Assembly: GCA_021229015.1 (NCBI GenBank)
Contig: CM037787.1
Span: 39,565,037 to 39,629,036 of the forward strand
DNA from: Solen grandis
Taxonomy: Eukaryota; Mollusca; Bivalvia; Adapedonta; Solenidae
Direction: 5' to 3'
Length of the DNA stretch: 64,000 nucleotides
Both the position numbers and the translations under genes were made by a program. Below the pieces are notes generated by a model. The model searched no databases. It was not told where the DNA came from and saw only the letters and a program-made list of their open reading frames with translations. Positions 35,776 through 46,289 of this stretch are shown in pieces; the stretch's first letter is position 1; each line of letters opens with the position of its first letter.

Positions 35776-36046
35776 TTCAAATATTTGACTGCTTATTAAA
35801 TGTGGATGATTGATGCAGCTTATAGATATAACATTTCATCTGATTGTAACGTCTGCACAAATGAGTGGAGATGCACTTCTGTTTCAAACCATTATACATG
35901 TTGACTTGACTGTGCCGTTTGTAATGTATTCGTTGTCTTGTTGAAGATGTATATATTAAAGATTTGCGTTAGTAAATTCAGTAGATATACATAATTATAT
36001 ATCATCCAGTTTGTATTTCTTCTACTTCTTTCTTCTTTTCTTTTTT

Positions 36047-37538
36047 AGCTCACCTGAGCTCAAGGTGAGCTTTTGTGATCGCCCTTCGTCGGGGGTCCGC
36101 CGTCATGCGACGTGCGTCGTGTGTCGTCAACAATTTGCTTTAAACGACATCTCATCTGAAACCGCTGGACAGAATTTAATGAAACTTGGTAGGAATGTTC
36201 CTTGGGTGAGGCTCTACAAAAGTTGCTAAAATAAAGTTGATCCATGAAGAACTCTGGTTGCCATGGCTACAAAAAGAAAAATAATTTGAAAATTTAAAAA
36301 TCATCTCCTTCAAAACTACTGGCCAGATTTCAAAATAATTTGGTACAGATGTTCCTTGGGTCAACCTCTACTAAAGTTGCTAAAATTATTCCGATCCGTA
36401 AAAAAACATGGCCGCCAGGGGCGGGGCTTATTTGCCTTATATGTATATAGAGAAACCTTTAAACAACATCTCCTCTGAAACCACTGGACAGAATTTGATT
36501 AAACTTGGCAGGGATGATCCTTGGGTCAACCTTCACAAAAGTTGCTAAAATAAACTTGATCCATGTAGAACTCTGGTTGCCATGGCAACAAAAAGAGAAA
36601 AAAATGAAAATTTTAAAAATCATCTTCTTCAAAACTACCGGCCAGATTTTAAAATAAATTGGTACAGATGTTCCTTAGGTCAACCTCTACCAAAGTTGCT
36701 AAAATTATTCTGATCCGTAAAAAAACATGGCCGCCAGGGGCGGGGCTTATTTGCCTTATATGTATGTGGGAAACCTTTAAACAACATCTCCTCTGAAATC
36801 ACTGGACAGAATTTGATTAAACCTGGCAGGGATGATCCTTGGGTCAACCTTCACAAAAGTTGCAAAAATAAACTTGATCCATGTAGAACTCTGGTTGCCA
36901 TGGCAACAAAAAGAGAAAAAAATGAAAACTTTAAAAATCATCTTCTTCAAAACTACTGGCCAGATTTTAAAATGAATTGGTACAGATGTTCCTTGGGTCA
37001 ACCTCTACCAAAGTTGCTAAAATTATTCCTATCCGTAAAAAAACATGGCCGCCAGGGGCTTGGCTTATTTGCCAAATATGTATATAAAGAAACCTTTAAA
37101 CAACATCTTCTCTGAAACCACTGGACAGAATTTGATTAAACTTGGCAGGGATGATCCTTTGGTCAGCCTTCACAAAAGTTGCTAAAATAAACTTGATCCA
37201 TGTAGAACTCTGGTTGCCATGGCAACAAAAAGAAAAAAAAATGAAAACTTTAAAAATCATCTTCTTCAAAACTACTGGCCAGATTTTAAAATAAATTGGT
37301 ACAGATGTTCCTTGGGTCAACCTCTACCAAAGTTGCTAAAATTATTCCGATCCGTAAAAAAACATGGCCACCAGGGGCGGGGCTTATTTGTCTTATATGT
37401 ATATAGAGAAACCTTTAAACAACATTTCCTCTGAAACCACTGGACAGAATTTGATTAAACTTCGCAGGGATGATCCTTGGGTCAACCTTCACAAAAGTTG
37501 CTAAAATAAACTTGATCCATGTAGAACTGGTTGCCATG
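36047..37538 (+). mobile_element. HINE family 1 running into the assembly gap
   Basis: AGCTCACCTGAGCTCAAGGTGAGC, short CGTC-rich stretch, then about five units of a 318-bp core (ACATCTCCTCTGAAACCACT at about 36,465, 36,784, 37,105, 37,424) of the same type as at 7,099. The 3' end is lost in the N run. It is absent at the equivalent site of copy 2 (42,674). Confidence 0.85.
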
Positions 37539-37638
37539 NNNNNNNNNNNNNNNNNNNNNNNNNNNNNNNNNNNNNNNNNNNNNNNNNNNNNNNNNNNNNN
37601 NNNNNNNNNNNNNNNNNNNNNNNNNNNNNNNNNNNNNN
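37539..37638. other. Assembly gap (100 N)
   Basis: Exactly 100 N, the conventional placeholder for a gap of unknown size. It lies inside a tandem-repeat element and next to the start of duplicated sequence. Confidence 0.99.
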
Positions 37639-37739
37639 ACCTTCCTATATTACAAATGATTTCAGGGCGTAAAATCCAGTCTATAGAAGCCGTAAGAAAT
37701 TCTAAATTTGGTCAAAATAGGTGAGAGCTTGTCATTGTC

Positions 37740-37770
<31 letters not shown>

Positions 37771-38463
37771 TGTTTCATTTAAGCATATGTCAATGATATT
37801 TTAAGCAAAAACCAGACCACCTGCCTCATGGTATTGCGCCTGGATAAGGCTGTGTTCTGTATGATGACTGTACTCTCTGTCCTCTAGTCTTATCAGTGGT
37901 TGTATAAGGCCAGGGTGACAGACAAGAACACAAGGTGTGTAACCGTATCTCATGACAGTCGTCTCTCAGGTTTGTTATGTGTCTTGTGAAACAGGTTAGT
38001 TACCTCCAAATAAACTTTTGTCTAATTAAAGGGAATAATGGAGAAGTTTGTCAAGTATATATCTTTCTTCTTTTTAGCTCGACTATTCGAAGAATATGAG
38101 AGCTATTGTAGCAGAGCAGCAGAAAAGCTTCGTTTTATTGTTTTAACTAATTGTTTTTCAGGGAAAAAAAAGAATTGATTTCAAATTCTCATCGTTCAAA
38201 AACGAAAATAAAAAATGGAAAACAAATTGTGCTCGAAGATGTCGTTTTGTATCGGTTTGTTTTTCTTGTTTACTAGTGCATTGGTAGCAAAAGGAGGTTA
38301 CTGTTTACTCGCATTCTGCAATGCTTTTTCATAACCGCATCCATGAATGAAAAAATCCAAGTTCTCTGAAAATAGCATTATGGTTGAAAACTCTGCAACA
38401 AAATGTCAAAATCTAAGTGTGGAAGAGTCAGAAAAACAATAGAAACATCGGTTGCCAGTTTTT

Positions 38464-40673
38464 AGCTCACCTGAGCACAACGTGCTCATGGTGAGCTATT
38501 GTGATCGCCTTTTGTCCGTCGTCCGTCGTCTGTGCGTGCGTGCGTGCGTGCGTCCGTCGTCAACAATTTGCTTTAAACAACATCTCCTCATGAACCGCTG
38601 AAGGGATTTTGACCAAACTTCACAGGAATCATCCTTATGATGCCCTCTATCAAAGTTGTACAAATTATTCAGATTGATTAAAAAAGTAGGTCACAGGAGC
38701 TAAAAATAGATTTTAAAATTGCAAACTTTGAAAATCTTCTTCTGCAAAACTGCAAGGCCTAGAGCTTAGATATTTGGTATGTAGCATCATCTTATGGGCC
38801 ATTACCAAGATTGTACAAATCATAGCCCTACGGTGATAAATGACCCCGCACCAGGGGTCACTTGTTTTACATAGAGTTATATAGGAAAATCTTTAAAAAT
38901 CTTCTTCTATGAATCCATTAGGCCTAGAGCTAAGATATTTGGTATGTAGCATCATCTAATGGTTCATTACCAAGATTGTACAAATCATAGCCCTACGGTG
39001 ATAAATGACCCCGCACCAGGGGTCACTTGTTTTACATAGAGTTATATAGGAAAATTTTAAAAATCTTCTTCTATGAATCCATAAGGCCTAGAGATTAGAT
39101 ATTTGGTATGAAGCATCATCTTATGGTTCATTACCAAGATTGTACAAATCATAGCCCTATGGTGATAAATGACCCCGCACCAGGGGTCACTTGTTTTACA
39201 TAGAGTTATATAGGAAAAAGTTTAAAAATCTTCTTCTATGAATCCATTAGGCCTAGAGCTTAGATATTTGGTATGAAGCATCATCTTATGGTTCATTACC
39301 AAGATTGTACAAATCATAGCCCTATGGTGATAAATGCCCCCGCACCAGGGGTCACTTGTTTAACATAGATTTATATAGGAAAAACTTTAAAAATCTTCTT
39401 CTATGAATCCATAAGGCCTAGAGCTTAGATATTTCATATGTAGCATCATCTAATGGTTCATTACCAAGATTGTTCAAATCATAGCCAAATGGTGATAAAT
39501 GCCCCCGCAATAGGGGTCACTTGTTTTACATAGAGTTATATAGGAAAAGCTTTAAAAATCTTCTTCTATGAATCCATAAGGCCTAGAGATTAGATATTTG
39601 GTATGTAGCATCATCTTATGGTTCATTACCAAGATTGTATAAATCATAGCCCTACGGTGATAAATGACCCCGCACCAGGGGTCACTTGTTTTACATAGAG
39701 TTATATAGGAAAATGTTTAAAAATCTTCTTCTATGAATCCATAAGGCCTAGAGATTAGATAGGTATGTAGCATCATCCTTATGGTTCATTACCAAGATTG
39801 TATAAATCATAGCCCTACGGTGATAAATGACCCCGCACCAGGGGTCACTTGTTTTACATAGAGTTATATAGGAAAAACTTTAAAAATCTTCTTCTATGAA
39901 TCCATTAGGCCTAGAGCTTAGATATTTGGTATGTAGCATCATCTTATGGGCCATTACCAAGATTGTACAAATCATAGCCCTACGATGATAAATGACCCCG
40001 CACCAGGGGTCACTTGTTTTACATAGAGTTATATAGGAAAATCTTTAAAAATCTTCTTCTATGAATCCATTAGGCCTAGAGCTTAGATATTTGGTATGTA
40101 GCATCATCTTATGGGCCATTACCAAGATTGTACAAATCATAGCCCTACGATGATAAATGACCCCGCACCAGGGGTCACTTGTTTTACATAGAGTTATATA
40201 GGAAAATCTTTAAAAATCTTCTTCTATGAATCCATAAGGCCTAGAGATTAGATATTTGGTATGAAGCATCATCTTATGGTTTATTACCAAGATTTACAAA
40301 TCATGACCCTATGGTGATAAATGCCCCCGCACCAGGGGTCACTTGTTTACATAGAGTTATATAGGAAAATCTTTAAAAATCTTCTTCTATGAATCCATTA
40401 GGCCTAGAGCTTAGATATTTGGTATGTAGCATCATCTAATGGTTCATTATCAAGATTTTCAAAATGGTGGCCCTTTGGAGATAAATGACCCCGCACTAAG
40501 TCTTCTCCTCTGAAACCATAAGGCCCAGTGCTTATTTATTTGGTGTGTAGTATTGTCAGGGCTAAAATGTTTAAGATTGAGTTATATCAGAATTCTTGTC
40601 TGTTTAAAAACCTTGTAATCAGTTGTAGCAATGGTACTCAGGTGAGCGATCCAGGGCCATCATGGCCCTCTTG
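38464..40673 (+). mobile_element. HINE family 1, 165-bp core variety, present only in copy 2
   Basis: AGCTCACCTGAGCACAACGTG with inverse, a GTGCGTGCGTCC microsatellite, a first non-repeated part, then about ten units of roughly 165 bp marked by CCCCGCACCAGGGGTCACTT (38,853, 39,018, 39,183 and so on to 40,335) and 'TCTTCTTCTATGAATCC'. The right end is CTCAGGTGAGCGATCCA, the hairpin GGGCCATCATGGCCC and TCTTGTT. Copy 1 of the duplicated locus shows the uninterrupted site at about 33,945-33,960. Confidence 0.9.
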
Positions 40674-40893
40674 TTTTTTATTATTATTACAAAAGAACCA
40701 GAGCCTTACAAAATCGGGGGCAGTTTCTTGAATCATATCATTTTGAACGTCTTTTTATCATCACCGTGGTTCTCAAGTACTGGCAAAATTGTTAGATTCT
40801 TGGAAATTGTCATTTGACTGTCTTATTATAGCATGTTCATATCTTTATGGATAAGATTTTAATGCATGCACACAAGCAATTACATCATTTATT

Positions 40894-41400
40894 AGCTCAC
40901 CTGAGCACAACATGCTCAAGGTGAGCTTTTGTGATCGCCCTTTGTCCGGCATCCGTCGTCCGTCGTGCGTCGTCAACAATTTGGCTTGTTAACACTCTAG
41001 AGGCCATATTTTTAGGCCAATCTTCATGAATCTTGGTCAGAATGTTTGTCTCTATAAAATCTTGGACAAGATCGAATTGGGTCATGTGGGGTCAAAAAGT
41101 AGTCATGAGGTCAAATCTTAGTAAAACCTTGTTAACACTCTAGAGGCCACATTTTTGGCCCAATCTTCATGAAACTTGTTCAGAATGTTTGTCATGAGGT
41201 CAAATCTTAGAAAAACCTTGTTAACACTCTTGAGGCCACATTTTTGGCCATATCTTCATGAAACTTGGTCGGAATGTCTGTTTCCATAAAATCTTGGACA
41301 AGCTCGAAAGTGGGTCATGTGGGGTCAAAAAGTAGGTCAATATGAAAAATCCAACATACGTTGTTCATTTATAATCAGGTGAGCAATTCAGGGCCATCAT
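40894..41400 (+). mobile_element. HINE family 1 nested in family 4 (copy 2)
   Basis: Counterpart of 34,169-34,775 with the same broken 3' hairpin, so the hairpin was lost before the two copies diverged. Core-unit content differs. Confidence 0.75.
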
Positions 41401-42276
41401 CAGTAACTATGCATGGGATTGATTTTAGACTTCATAAACCTATTTAGGGATATTAGACTATTAAGGCATATCATTTTTGACTTATTATATACAGGGTATA
41501 TAAAGGGCAGGAATTGAAATAGATTTCATTTGATTTACCAACAAGCTTTTTGAAAAGTTGAGCGTTCTGTCCTCTGACAGCGCTTGTGAAAATATTTCTT
41601 GTAGTTGAAGTTGTAACAATGTTAATATATAATAATTATAAAAGACCTTCAAGAAAATCAATTTAATTGTCTGATTCTGAATTTGAATTTTATATGTTGT
41701 TGATCCCAATACTGAGTTTTACACATTGTATTTCAGGGAAAAAAGTATCATAACTATTAACTTGAAACTTGACAGTTGTATATACTGAGGATAAGAACTG
41801 TGACATTATAGACAGTACACAAGAGCATAATCCATTTCCAATGTTTCTTGTTGGAGTTTTTTCCCTTTTATACAATTCTGTGTCTTTAAGACCAGTTTGA
41901 CTCATGCTATTGAAATTATTTTTTTTAATTTATGAAAGAAATTAATGAGAGAAAGTGTCATGCACAAGGTTCATAACTCTGGCCTCAGTATTTTTGGTGG
42001 CCTGAGTATTTTTGGAGTTATTCCCCCTTTTCACAATTTCGTAACTCTTGTTCTATGCTATTGAAACAAAATTTCAGTTATGGAAAGAAACTGATGAGAG
42101 GAAGTGCAGAGCTTTATAAATATAATCAGCCCTTTAACTTGAACTGTTTGCATAATTATGTCAGTGTGTGCCTTAGTGTACATGTGTGTGTGAAGGGAAG
42201 GGGGTGGGGGGAGACATCAGTTTTCTAGAAAAACAAATCTCTAGTTTCCTTATAATTTTGGGGGTTCATTGCTTTG

Positions 42277-42405
42277 GTGTGGTATCATGCCACATGTCTA
42301 CGGCGTGATACTGCAGTGTGCCAGCACTATATCTGTCTCAATAGACATCCTCTCCAAATGACTGAAATACTGTCAGTGGGACGTTAAACCCAACTAACAA
42401 TTCAA
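42277..42405 (+). mobile_element. SINE-like tail module (copy 2)
   Basis: Same as 35,640-35,775 with a G to C change in the GTGTGGCAGC block. Confidence 0.65.
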
Positions 42406-42689
42406 ATATTTGACTGCTTATTAAATGTGGATGATTGATGCAGCTTATAGATATAACATTTCATCTGATTGTAACGTCTGCACACATGAGTGGAGATGCA
42501 CTTCTGTTTCAAACCGTTATACATGTTGACTTGACTGTGCCATTTGTAATGTATTCGTTGTCTTGTTGAAGATGTATATATTCAAGTTTTTGCGTGAGTA
42601 AATTCAGTAGATATACATAATTATATATCATCCAGTTTGTATTTCTTCTACTTCTTTCTTCTTTTCTTTTTTTTATTGTAATGACCAGC

Positions 42690-42950
42690 AGTCATATTCT
42701 GATTATTATGGCCATGCTTTAGACCTTGTGGTCAAGGATTTCCCACATGTTCTGTTTTTTGCTGAAGAGACAGCAGCGGAAGAGACAGTAGTTGGATACA
42801 AGGGAGTCGGTGCGATACCCTAGCTCATTTTGCAAATAGACCCTTGGTTCTTTTACATGCTTGGTGTATAGCATCGATACACGGGAGACAAGTTTCTGGG
42901 TAGAACCAGTACTGATTACTTGAGGATGTTAAACCCAACAAACAAACATT
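42690..42950 (+). mobile_element. Decayed SINE
   Basis: 'CGGGAGACAAGTTTCTGGG' and 'GGGTAGAACCAGTACTG', ending in GATGTTAAACCCAACAAAC, resemble the body and the common end of the SINE family at 23.3 kb. No intact Pol III boxes remain. Confidence 0.5.
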
Positions 42951-42993
42951 TCACCTACTTGAGTATACAAGTATGTACAATATGTAATGTATG

Positions 42994-43128
42994 TAATGAT
43001 TGTGGCTAGAGATCATTCTGACGGTGATTTCACCCAACTAATGATTGTGGCTAGAGATCATTCTGACGGTGATTTCACCCAACTAATGATTGTGGCTAGA
43101 GAACATTCTGACGGTGATTTTACCCATC
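42994..43128 (+). repeat. 45-bp tandem repeat, three units
   Basis: Three copies of a 45-bp unit (starts TAATGATTGTGGCTAGAGA, contains CATTCTGACGGTGATTT). The third has three or four differences. It lies about 550 bp upstream of the transporter start codon. Confidence 0.9.
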
Positions 43129-43612
43129 TCTGGATCAAGAAGAGACTGACATAGGTTCGGAGCCTTTAACTTATAAATCAGGAATGCACACCCAGCCCAT
43201 TAAAAGATAATGATCATCTCAAATACAAAATAAATTCATCAGATTTTGTATAATAACATCAGTTGATGTATAATTTCTGTCTCTGTAACTTGGGTTTAGG
43301 TTATCTCGCTATCATGTTCTTGTCTCTGTATCCACTAGTGAGGGTTGGTTTACATCTAGTGTTGTAACAGGATCCTGACATTTAGATGCAAGATGCAAAT
43401 CATAGCTAGACATTGTTGTGCAAGCTTCTCACATATACATACTGGTAAGTCAATGACTGCTTTTTGATTTCAACTGTTTCATTATGTATCAGACATAAAA
43501 GTTTATCATGGTCAAGAATGCATTTTGTCGTAGGTCAGAGAACTTCCAAGTAATCTGTCCCCCGTGACTGTGATGGTTTGTAACAATGCTGATGCAATTT
43601 CTGTCTATTTAG

Positions 43613-43897
43613 ATTGACAGGCCTGACCCAATCTGATGCTGGCCATTAAGGAAGGTAAATAGGACTACGGAAAAATGCCAGACCATGGCGAGACTCACTC
43701 TTACAGCGGCAGCCATGTCGAGGAACCGCACGACGAGAGCAATCAAGTGACCCTGTCTAGATCAGATGACACGCCTGGTATTGAAGTGGAGGAGACGGAG
43801 GAAGCCCATGTGGATGTGGGTGAAGTAGACAAGGTTCCAGACGGAGGCTGGGGCTGGTTTGTCGTCCTTGGAGCTTTCATTACTCATACTCTAATGG
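43613..43897 (+). CDS. Monocarboxylate-transporter-like (SLC16/MCT) protein, coding exon 1 (ATG at 43,675)
   Basis: SLC16 proteins are 12-helix plasma-membrane carriers, many moving lactate, pyruvate or other monocarboxylates with protons. This exon probably starts at an acceptor (CTGTCTATTTAG) at 43,612, giving a 62-base leader. ATG at 43,675 has A at -3. It encodes 74 residues plus one base: an acidic, charged N-terminus (1-54) expected in the cytosol, then PDGGWGWFVVLGAF (55-68), the signature at the start of helix 1 in MCTs. The donor is GG|GTAAGT, phase 1. The substrate cannot be read from this half, since the helix-8 Arg and nearby residues lie in missing exons. Some SLC16 members carry thyroid hormone, amino acids or creatine, so substrate is open. 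Confidence 0.88.
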
Positions 43898-43930
43898 GTA
43901 AGTATCTTTTGTAGTTATTTTTCCTTTTTT

Positions 43931-44703
43931 AGCTCACCTGAGCATAGCTCAGGGTGAGCTTTTGGGATACTTGATTGTCCGTCGTTCGTCGTCCGTCGTC
44001 CGTCAACAATTTTGATGTTTACACACTAGAGGCCACAATTTTGATCCAATCTTCCTCAAACTTGGTCAGAATGTTTCTCTTGATGATATCTTGAACCCTT
44101 TCGAAAATGGGTCAGGTTTGATCAAAAAGGAGGTCAGTAGGTCAAATCTTAGAAAAATAACCCTTTAAAATGGGTCAGGTTGATCAAAAAGGAGGTCAGT
44201 AGGTCAAATCTTAGAAAAATCTTGTTTACACACTAGAGGCCACAATTTGATCCAATCTTCCTCAAACTTGGTCAGAATGTTTGTCTTGATATATCTTGAA
44301 CCTTTCGGAAATGGGTTAGGCCGGACCGAAAAGTAGGTCAATAGGTCAAATCTTAGAAAAATCTTGTTTACACACTAAAAGCCACAGTTTTGATCAATCT
44401 TCCTCAAACTTGGTCAGATGTTTGTCTGATGATATCTCGACCAGTTGAAAATGGGGGGCGGACGAAAGTAGGTCATAGGTCAAATCTTAGAAAAATTTGT
44501 TTAACCTAGGGCAACATTTTTGGTCTAATCATCCTCAAACTTTGGCAGAATGTTTGTCATGATGATATCTTTTGTGGATGGGGTCAGAAAATTCCTGAAC
44601 ATTGTTTCACCTCATCATCTTAATTCTAAAGCAATCTGTTTTGTACAGGCAATGAATGATACTTTTCTCGGGTGAGCGATCTAGGGCCATCTTGGCCCTC
44701 TTG
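43931..44703 (+). mobile_element. HINE family 1 in transporter intron 1
   Basis: AGCTCACCTGAGCATAGCTC with inverse, GTCGTCCGTC microsatellite, four units of a 'CACACTAGAGGCCACAATTT' core, CTCGGGTGAGCGATCTA, the hairpin GGGCCATCTTGGCCC and TCTTGTT. It begins 34 bp after the exon-1 donor. Confidence 0.85.
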
Positions 44704-44706
44704 TTT

Positions 44707-45555
44707 ATGCTCACCGAAGGTGACGCATATAGTCGCCGCTTCGTCCGTCCGTCCATCCGTCCGTCCATGCCTCCATTCGTCCGTCACACTTTCCTTGTCC
44801 GGACTATTTCTCAGGAACTAACGGCTTGAATTCAACGAAACTTTATGGGAAGCTTTATTACCAAGAGGAGATGCGCATATCCTCAGCATGACCTGGTTCC
44901 TCAATTTTTAAGAGAGTTATGGCCCCTACTACCATGTTGTTGACTGATATTCATGTCATTTGCCAAATTTAACAGGAGATATCATTTAAACAAAACCCCA
45001 CAAAATTCAATATGCTAGTAATGTCAATCATAATCATGTCAGCTAATTGTTGTTTAGGCCATTATACACTATTTCAAATATCCAGTCATATGTCAAGAGT
45101 GTTGGTTAACCTCTTTGATATGAGCACACATTGAAATGTATGACTTAATTTTCAGTAGTATAAAAACTTTAAAAAAATCAATGAAAGATCTGATGAGTAA
45201 CACGTATTATCATATTAAATAGTAAACTGTTACTAAGTCTCCAAATTAGAGTTGGTAAAACATCTCATCTGATGAGGAGAATAGATATGATTTAGGAATG
45301 GGGATTTCAACAGCTTTGAGCTGAAAGGTCCTAAGTAAAATTTTGGGGGTGGGGCCTGACCCCTGTGTGATCTTGGGGGACACCAAAGTATTTACCATTT
45401 TTTCGAATTTGAGGACATTACCTGGATTCTATACATGATAAGCATGTGCTGATCCCATTCCGGTCCTTAACATATCCTCCCACCCATTGACCAAGGCCTT
45501 ATTTGTAACAATGACGTTCTTCGGGGAGCATCTGTCAGTTCTACTGACTCTCTTG
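44707..45555 (+). mobile_element. HINE-like element, family 5, abutting the previous one
   Basis: Left ATGCTCACCGAAGGTGACGC and a GTCCGTCCATCCGTCC microsatellite. Right 'CGTTCTTCGGGGAGCAT' (inverse of the left end with changes), hairpin GTCAGTTCTACTGAC, then TCTCTTGTT. It starts within four bases of the end of the family-1 element, so one used the other's tip as target. Confidence 0.7.
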
Positions 45556-45714
45556 TTTCCATATAGCATGAAAGAAAAGGTCACCTAGGAGGTGAATGAT
45601 AAACCAGCCGGTGTTTCCATACCTTAACTTTATTCACCACTCAAGTTGGCTCCACAGATTTTGTATTGTTAAACTTCAGACAAAATATATACCATAAATG
45701 TCTGATCAGGGTCT

Positions 45715-45772
45715 CCAGGAGCTGTCTGATCAGGGTCTCCAGGAGCTGTCTGATCAGGTTCTCTGCTGTTTG
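45715..45772 (+). repeat. 24-bp tandem repeat
   Basis: About two and a half units of TGTCTGATCAGGGTCTCCAG plus GAGC. Confidence 0.85.
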
Positions 45773-45892
45773 CTCTTCCAATATTGTAGCTTAGTTTCTA
45801 CATATTCATCTGTGGCAAAGAAAAGTCATTTATTTCAAAAACCATTGAAAGATTAATTAATTAATATTCATCAAATCATAAATTTTTAAGTC

Positions 45893-46282
45893 ATATATTC
45901 GAAGAAAAAGGAGGGCTATTCTACTCACCTGAGTGTCAGTGTCGCCGTAACGGTTAAGTTTTTTTGTACCACCTCCCTTAATTACTGAACCTTTGAAACT
46001 TTGAATGCTTGTTTATGACCTCTTCCTCCCACTTGTAGGAATGAGTACATAACTCTTTCATGGATTTTGACTAAATAATGCCCCTTTATTGACTTAGAAT
46101 CTCAGTTTAGTTTTTTTATTCTTGCTCATTTTTCACCGAACCTTTTGAGATATATTGCCTTAAAACTTGGAATACATTTTATTTTGATAACAAGTAATTC
46201 TTATTTTGCCTTTTACTGCAATATTTTTCTATATTGGCAAGCATTAGAATAGTCGAGCGCACTGTCTTACGGACAGCTCGTT
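45893..46282 (+). mobile_element. HINE-like element, family 4, short copy
   Basis: Left TATTCGAAGAAAAAGGAGGG with CTATTCTACTCACCTGAG; right GAATAGTCGAGCGCACTG with a hairpin CTGTCTTACGGACAG. The final TCTTG is eroded to CTCGTT. One core only. Confidence 0.6.
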
Positions 46283-46289
46283 ACATGAA

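Larger units (their letters stand above)
33130..36046 (+). repeat. Long duplicated segment, copy 1
   Basis: Near-identical to 37,639-42,674 from ACCTTCCTATATTAC through the pyrimidine-rich CTTCTTTCTTCTTTTCTTTT. Differences are a GA microsatellite length (33,231-33,246 against 37,740-37,767), a short TGTGTTCTG indel, scattered substitutions, internal loss in a HINE core, and a 2.2-kb HINE present only in copy 2. Copy 1 ends at a HINE that copy 2 lacks. Confidence 0.95.
38076..41585 (+). mobile_element. HINE-like element, family 4 (copy 2, two nested insertions)
   Basis: Same ends as at 33,564-34,961 (AGCTCGACTATTCGAAG; hairpin CTGTCCTCTGACAG then CGCTTGTG). It contains the family-1 copies at 38,464 and 40,894. 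Confidence 0.6.
37639..42674 (+). repeat. Long duplicated segment, copy 2
   Basis: Second copy of 33,130-36,046, beginning at the first base after the gap. It carries an extra HINE at 38,464-40,673 and continues into unique DNA leading to the transporter gene. Confidence 0.95.

Noticed and set aside
36777..37434. Short ORFs repeated in both strands with similar peptides (MTQGTSVPIYFKIWP type)
   Set aside because: They are shadows of the 318-bp HINE core monomer, which recurs out of coding context.
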